This document shows, one piece after another, positions 60,136-64,000 of a stretch of DNA of 64,000 bases. A model generated the notes under the pieces. That model was not told the DNA's origin. It was given only the letters and a program-made list of their open reading frames with translations, and made no database searches. A program made the translations under genes and the position numbers. Source of the stretch: Paraburkholderia unamae (GTDB lineage Bacteria > Pseudomonadota > Gammaproteobacteria > Burkholderiales > Burkholderiaceae); NCBI RefSeq assembly GCF_003268775.1, contig NZ_QLSU01000013.1, positions 186,001-250,000 on the forward strand, given 5' to 3'. Every line of letters begins with the position of its first letter. The stretch's first letter is position 1.

Positions 60136-60507
60136 TTATTTCTTCGCCTTGGCCTGGTTGAAGTCGATGGCGGCGCGCACGAGCGTTTTCAACGCGCGTT
60201 TGTCGACCTTGTCGCCTTCGAGATAATCGATGGCCCGCCGCGCGTTGCCTTCCAGTCCGGCGTTGAAGAGCTTTGCGGGATCGGCGAGACGCGCGCCATT
60301 GGCGAAGGTGAGCTTGACCTTGCCCTTATGCGCATTGGCGACGGCGATCATGCCGTCGCGATACCACACGGGGCTGCCCATGTATTTCCATTCCTCGACG
60401 ATCTGCGCGTCGGCTTCGAGGATGGCCTGGCGCACGGCGGCGAATGTCTCGCCGCGCCAGTCCGTGAGTTCTGCGATTAGCTGGTCGATTTGTTCCGATG
60501 GCGTCAT
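60136..60507 (-). CDS. DUF1801 (YdhG-like) protein
   Basis: A 123-aa cytoplasmic protein of the YdhG/DUF1801 fold. Typical stretches are EEWKYMGSPVWYRDGMIAVANAHKGKVKLTF and FNAGLEGNARRAIDY. The family has a frataxin-like fold with suggested metal or stress links but no settled role. GGGAG lies 5 bases before the ATG at 60507. It is convergent with the LysR gene and separated by 114 bp from the CHASE2 gene's stop on the same strand. Confidence 0.85.
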   Translation of the reverse strand: MTPSEQIDQLIAELTDWRGETFAAVRQAILEADAQIVEEWKYMGSPVWYRDGMIAVANAHKGKVKLTFANGARLADPAKLFNAGLEGNARRAIDYLEGDKVDKRALKTLVRAAIDFNQAKAKK

Positions 60508-60621
60508 GGGGCTCCCTGCGCGGCATTGCGGCTGTGTTTTCCTGCGGTCCGGACCGTAATGTAGCACTGTGCCCCTCGTGGACGCGGCGCGGTGCCGACC
60601 GATGGCCTCGGAGCCTGCTGG

Positions 60622-62094
60622 TCAAGCCGTGTCCGTTGGCGAGCGCGTTGGCGTGCGCGGCAGGCGCGCTGTCTCCGGCTTGTCGGGCTTGTCGGTCTCC
60701 ATGATCGAAATCGTGAAGAAACTGCCCATGACCGCGGAGAGAATGATGAAGATCGACGCAGCATCGACAAGGAATCCGAAATACTGGAAGACGGCGAAGC
60801 ATACCGCCAGCGTCAGCAAGTTGAGCGCGAGCCCGACGATCGTCGAGGCCTTGGGCACGGTTCTCATGAACACGGCGAGGCGCGAGTCGGTGCGCGGCAC
60901 ATACCAGATCAACAGCAGGCCGAACGACATGATGAAACCCGTTTCGGCCCAGATCAGCCAGGCCGGGCGGCGCAGGAAGCGGCCTTCGAAAATCGTTTCG
61001 ATCACCTGGGCCTGAATCTCGATGCCGGGCACGAGTTCACCCAGCGCGGTGGTGCGCATGTCGGTCAGGCCCGTGCCGGTGAGGCCCACCAGAACCAGTT
61101 TGTTGCGCATACGCGCCGGATCGACTTTGCCCAGCAGAACGTCGCTTGCGGAAACATAGCGGTGCTGCGTTTGCGCGATGGAGGCGAAATGCAGCCAGAT
61201 GTCGCCGTCGGGCTGCGTCGGCACACGCACGTCGGCCACGCCCACTGCCTGCACGCCGGAGGGCTTCGAGAACACCTCGATCGCGGGCGAGTCGGTGGCC
61301 ACGCGCAGCATCTCGATCGGCAGGCTCGGCACGATCTTGTCGCCAAGCCCGAGCACGAGTGGAATGCGCCGCACCGTGCCCTGTTCCTGCGCCACGTTGA
61401 GCATGGCCTGGCCGTGGGCCGCGCCCTGCAACTCGGGCAGGCTCGCGAGCACGTACTGGAAGCGGCGCACATTGTCGAGCGCGCCGCCGCCGTGCACGAG
61501 CACGGGGGCGCTCAGCATGTCGGTGCGGGTCGTGGACGTCGCGTGATCGAAAGCGGCCGCGCCGAGTATGGAAGGCGCGGCGCGCAGCGATGTGGCGAGT
61601 ATCCGTTCATGGCTGGGCAGCGCGCGCAACTGGGTGGCGAGCGCCGCCTCGGCGTCGGGGAGGTTGTCGGCTACCATGCCGGGCGAGGTTTGATCGGGCT
61701 CCGGCATGTAGATGTCGAGACCGATTGCCAGCGGCCTGGCGGCGGCGATCGCATCGACGAGGTGCGCCAACCGGTTGCGCGGCCAGGGCCATTGGCCCAC
61801 GGCTTCGAGCGTCCTGTCGTCGATCGCGACGATGGTCACCGGCTGCGTGGCGGGTATGCGCGGAAAGCGGCGTTGATAGTGATCGAACAGCAACTGACGG
61901 GCCGAGCCGAAGGTGTCGGGCAGCAGTTCGTTGAGCGTCTCGAGAAAGGCGGGGCGGGCGACGTTGCCGGGCCACTGGCTGCAAAGATCGATGAGGAGCA
62001 GCCCGACGAGCACGCCAACCGCCCAGGGGCGGCCTCGGTACGCCCGCATCGTGCGCTTCATGAAGGCGATGAACGAATCGCGGTAGCGTTTCAT
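60622..62094 (-). CDS. CHASE2-domain sensor with no output domain
   Basis: A 490-aa membrane protein: one N-terminal helix (PWAVGVLVGLLLIDL, about 24-38), a large CHASE2 periplasmic domain (about 70-370, with VTIVAIDDRTLEAVGQWPWPR and NKLVLVGLTGTGLTDMRTTALG), then three helices (about 383-460). In most CHASE2 proteins an adenylate cyclase, kinase or GGDEF follows the third helix; here only a charged tail of about 25 residues remains (DKPDKPETARLPRTP). No frameshift is seen at the end. It is the last gene of a fecR-ompA-CHASE2 operon. Confidence 0.9.
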   Translation of the reverse strand: MKRYRDSFIAFMKRTMRAYRGRPWAVGVLVGLLLIDLCSQWPGNVARPAFLETLNELLPDTFGSARQLLFDHYQRRFPRIPATQPVTIVAIDDRTLEAVGQWPWPRNRLAHLVDAIAAARPLAIGLDIYMPEPDQTSPGMVADNLPDAEAALATQLRALPSHERILATSLRAAPSILGAAAFDHATSTTRTDMLSAPVLVHGGGALDNVRRFQYVLASLPELQGAAHGQAMLNVAQEQGTVRRIPLVLGLGDKIVPSLPIEMLRVATDSPAIEVFSKPSGVQAVGVADVRVPTQPDGDIWLHFASIAQTQHRYVSASDVLLGKVDPARMRNKLVLVGLTGTGLTDMRTTALGELVPGIEIQAQVIETIFEGRFLRRPAWLIWAETGFIMSFGLLLIWYVPRTDSRLAVFMRTVPKASTIVGLALNLLTLAVCFAVFQYFGFLVDAASIFIILSAVMGSFFTISIMETDKPDKPETARLPRTPTRSPTDTA

Positions 62095-62136
62095 GGCGGC
62101 AGGGGGCGAGGGGCGCGCGCCGCTATTCAGTGAGAA

Positions 62137-62751
62137 TCACTGAATGGTGATGACCGCGCGGCGGTTGGCCTGGTTCGGCACGCCGTCCGCGGTGTGCACG
62201 AGCGGCTCGCGCTTGCCGCGGCCGGCGATTTCGATCTGCCTGGCCGGGATGCCCGACTTGACGAGGAACGACGCCACGCTCTGCGCGCGGCGCAGCGAGA
62301 GTTGGTCGTTGAAGTCCTGCGCGCCCGCGAGGTCGGTGTGGCCGACCACGGTGAGATGCGGGGCGGGCCACGTCGCGAGTACTTTCTTCAGTTCGGCCAC
62401 CGTGGCGGCGGACTCGGGCGCGAGTTGCGTGGCGGAGTCGAACACGAAGTTGATCGTGAAGGTTCTGGGGCGCGGCGGCTGGGCGGCCAGCAGGTCGCCG
62501 TAATTCGCCTGCACGGCGGCCTTGTTGTCCTTCGTCTGCTCGATGGCGCCGCCCTTCGAAACATCGGCGCGTGTGTAGGCGGTGTCGATCACCTGCGTTT
62601 TGCCGCTGCTATGCACGATCACGTTGCCGACGCTGCCGTCAGGGTTCGGCAGCAGCGTGATCTTGTCGGGCGTGCCGCACCCGGCGAGGCATAGCAGCAT
62701 TGCGAACGCCGCGCTAACGGGCAGCCGTGGTGTGCGATGCGCCGTTTTCAA
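62137..62751 (-). CDS. OmpA-family lipoprotein
   Basis: A 204-aa outer-membrane lipoprotein with lipobox LCLAGC (lipidated C25) and a C-terminal OmpA peptidoglycan-binding domain (about 100-204): FTINFVFDSATQLAPES, LTVVGHTDLAGAQDFN, LSLRRAQSVASFL and NQANRRAVITIQ. The start is TTG at 62751, overlapping the fecR stop as TTGA, with GGGGAG 8 bases upstream. It would tie the outer membrane to the cell wall and may mark the site where its operon partners act. Confidence 0.88.
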   Translation of the reverse strand: MKTAHRTPRLPVSAAFAMLLCLAGCGTPDKITLLPNPDGSVGNVIVHSSGKTQVIDTAYTRADVSKGGAIEQTKDNKAAVQANYGDLLAAQPPRPRTFTINFVFDSATQLAPESAATVAELKKVLATWPAPHLTVVGHTDLAGAQDFNDQLSLRRAQSVASFLVKSGIPARQIEIAGRGKREPLVHTADGVPNQANRRAVITIQ

Positions 62752-63215
62752 TGATCGGTCTCCCCGCTGCCGCCCACCTCGATGATGAATTCCGTGCCGC
62801 GTACGCCGAGCGTGGTGGTGGGCGTGCTGTAGCGCACGGCTTCCGGATTGGCCTTCGCAAGCTTGCCATCGACCACGGCGAGCGAGCCGCGCCGGATGCT
62901 CACGTCGAGCGCGCCCTCGTAGGTGGTGGTGTTGAAAGCAAACTTGTTGAGGTCGAGCACGGAATTGGCGCCCTCGGAAAGCAGCGTGTTGTCGCGCAGC
63001 GTGATCCCCACGGAGGACGCGGGGCCGGTTACGACGCGATCGCTGCCAAACACCTCGCTGCCGATGCCGACGCCCACGGGCTGACCGGCTCGCTCGACAT
63101 GCACCGCGCCTTTGAGCGTCTTGACGATGCCGATTGCATCGGCGGCGTGCGCATCGATGGCTGGCGGGCACCCGCAGGCGAGAAGCAAGGCATAGTGGAT
63201 GGCTTGGCTGCGCAC
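62748..63215 (-). CDS. FecR-domain periplasmic protein
   Basis: A protein of about 155 aa with a signal-like start (HYALLLACGCPPAIDAHA) and a FecR fold: GIVKTLKGAVHVERAGQPVGVGIGSEVF, SSVGITLRDNTLLSEGANS, DVSIRRGSLAVVDG and STPTTTLGVRGTEFIIEV. The start is uncertain; GTG at 63215 is chosen because it gives a signal peptide, while ATG at 63266 would give a longer N-terminus. There is no sigma/anti-sigma partner. Such FecR proteins often sit with CHASE2 cyclases and OmpA. Its stop overlaps the ompA-like start. Confidence 0.75.
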   Translation of the reverse strand: MRSQAIHYALLLACGCPPAIDAHAADAIGIVKTLKGAVHVERAGQPVGVGIGSEVFGSDRVVTGPASSVGITLRDNTLLSEGANSVLDLNKFAFNTTTYEGALDVSIRRGSLAVVDGKLAKANPEAVRYSTPTTTLGVRGTEFIIEVGGSGETDH

Positions 63216-63289
63216 TGGCGATTCCGTATGGCGGAACGAACCGGGTTTCGGGCACCCGGCGAGCATAGGGGCGGCGCGCGGATCGCTCC

Positions 63290-63303
63290 GTGCGCTAGCG
63301 CAC
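63290..63303. promoter_or_regulatory. Perfect 14-bp palindrome GTGCGCTAGCGCAC
   Basis: Fully symmetric site 75 bp upstream of the chosen fecR start, in the 259-bp gap after the MFS gene. A possible operator for the fecR-ompA-CHASE2 operon. GC-rich DNA makes such palindromes more common, so confidence is low. Confidence 0.3.
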
Positions 63304-63474
63304 AGAGTGCATGCGGGAGAAAGGTTCGCCGGAGTGGGTGCGGTAAGTGCGCGCCGCGCGCTGGTTACGCTTCCCGGCCATGCATCAACGCCACCCTGGC
63401 GGCGATCGGGGTTGCACAGATGCTCGCGCGCCCGGCGGCCGAGCGGCTCACCGGGCAGGCGCGAGCCTCCCACC

Positions 63475-64000
63475 TCAATGATCGTGCCTGACCTGCCCGA
63501 TCACCGGCTCATTCGCCTTGCGGCTCAACATCAGCGTCACCACGGCGGAAACCGCCAGCGTTGCGCCCACCACGTACAGTCCGGCGGCGTAACCGCCTGT
63601 GCGGGTCTTCAACCACCCGATTACGACCGGGCCGACGAAGCCGCCGAGATTGCCGATCGAGTTGATCATCGCGATGCCCGCGGCCGCTCCCGCGCCGGAG
63701 AGGAACATGCTCGGCATCGCCCAAAGCGGCGCCTTCGCCGCGCTGATGCCGATATTCACCACCACGAGCGCGAGCACGATCATCAGCGCGGTGCTGGCCT
63801 GGCCCGCGAACACGAAGCCCACGCAGGCGAGCACGCAGGGAATCACCACATGCCAGGTGCGCTCGGCGGTGCGGTCGGAATGCCGCGCCCAGAGGATCAT
63901 GGCGATGACCGCCACGACGCTCGGAATGGCGTTGAGCAGGCCCGTTTCCAGCGAGCTGAAGCCGTACTGGCGGATGATGAGCGGCGCCCACAGCCCCAGC
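63475..64000 (-). CDS. MFS transporter of the ACS family, C-terminal part
   Basis: The frame enters from the right edge and gives the last 174 or so residues. The pattern LWAPLIIRQYGFSSLETGLLNAIPSVVAVIAMILWARHSDR, then SAAKAPLWAMPSMFLSGAGAAAGIAMINSIGNLGGFVGP, is that of anion:cation symporters (tartrate, phthalate, hexuronate and related acids). About six helices are visible. It reads toward the fecR operon on the same strand, 259 bp away. The substrate cannot be judged from this part. Confidence 0.88.
   Translation of the reverse strand, partial: LGLWAPLIIRQYGFSSLETGLLNAIPSVVAVIAMILWARHSDRTAERTWHVVIPCVLACVGFVFAGQASTALMIVLALVVVNIGISAAKAPLWAMPSMFLSGAGAAAGIAMINSIGNLGGFVGPVVIGWLKTRTGGYAAGLYVVGATLAVSAVVTLMLSRKANEPVIGQVRHDH

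Noticed and set aside
1..64000. Search by eye for tRNA, rRNA, transposase, integrase, phage or toxin-antitoxin genes
   Set aside because: None seen; gene content and base composition are even throughout apart from short lower-GC intergenic stretches, so no genomic island is claimed.

Overview
The window is 64 kb of high-GC proteobacterial DNA with tightly packed, operon-like genes. The OmpC-type porin ending in Phe, the TTG-started second-type infA next to a cold-shock gene, the many LysR regulators and the wealth of catabolic ABC and MFS transporters point to a Burkholderiaceae genome, most likely Paraburkholderia, Caballeronia or Burkholderia. This is inference; no rRNA or tRNA gene is present to anchor it. 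I see no phage, insertion sequence, integrase or CRISPR array.

Layout. 0-9.8 kb: the end of an MFS gene with an amidohydrolase, a coupled pair (small lytic-transglycosylase-like protein and secreted Cys-rich protein), an O-methyltransferase, a VOC protein, an XRE-cupin regulator divergent from a two-component flavin monooxygenase/flavin reductase/MFS set, three consecutive small one-helix membrane proteins (one of only 58 aa), and two GNAT acetyltransferases. 9.8-20.6 kb: a long operon reading as import and breakdown of 2-deoxyribose or a close analogue: deoC, a tandem ALDH16-type aldehyde dehydrogenase, an RbsD/FucU mutarotase, a ribokinase-family kinase and a four-gene sugar ABC transporter, closed by a convergent deoR-type repressor. 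A 25-bp inverted repeat overlaps the -35 of the deoC promoter. 20.9-27.6 kb: AldA-like dehydrogenase, MFS, enolase-superfamily dehydratase, GMC oxidoreductase and LysR, a second catabolic cluster of unknown substrate.

27.7-35.2 kb: a glycine-betaine/choline-type ABC transporter (binding protein, permease, ATPase) plus MFS, divergent from a formaldehyde-activating-enzyme homologue, an aldo/keto reductase and an aldehyde dehydrogenase that end at a clear intrinsic terminator. 35.3-46.2 kb: housekeeping and envelope genes (cold-shock protein, infA, YaiI/YqxD, GGDEF cyclase, SLC13 carrier, anchored hydrolase, DegQ-like protease, AI-2E carrier, Tat-type amidohydrolase, DUF2905). 46.2-50.4 kb: sulfatase/phosphonate-monoester-hydrolase-like enzyme with an MHS transporter and divergent LysR. 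50.8-60.5 kb: zinc-ribbon/TM/TPR-like protein; a LysR-porin-orphan betaine-type binding protein-enolase run; MocR regulator; nitrilase with divergent LysR; DUF1801. 60.6-64 kb: a fecR-ompA-CHASE2 operon in which the CHASE2 protein has no output domain, then the end of an ACS-type MFS gene.

Most of the window is uptake plus oxidation of small organic compounds, with each cluster carrying its own regulator. Two modules have internal paralogues: the GcvA-type LysR plus betaine-type binding protein pair (26.7-31.8 kb and 52.0-55.2 kb) and the amidohydrolase (0.1 and 44.5 kb). The least explained items are the small-membrane-protein trio, the effector-less CHASE2 operon, the formaldehyde-activating homologue beside a betaine importer, and the tandem ALDH in the deoxyribose operon.
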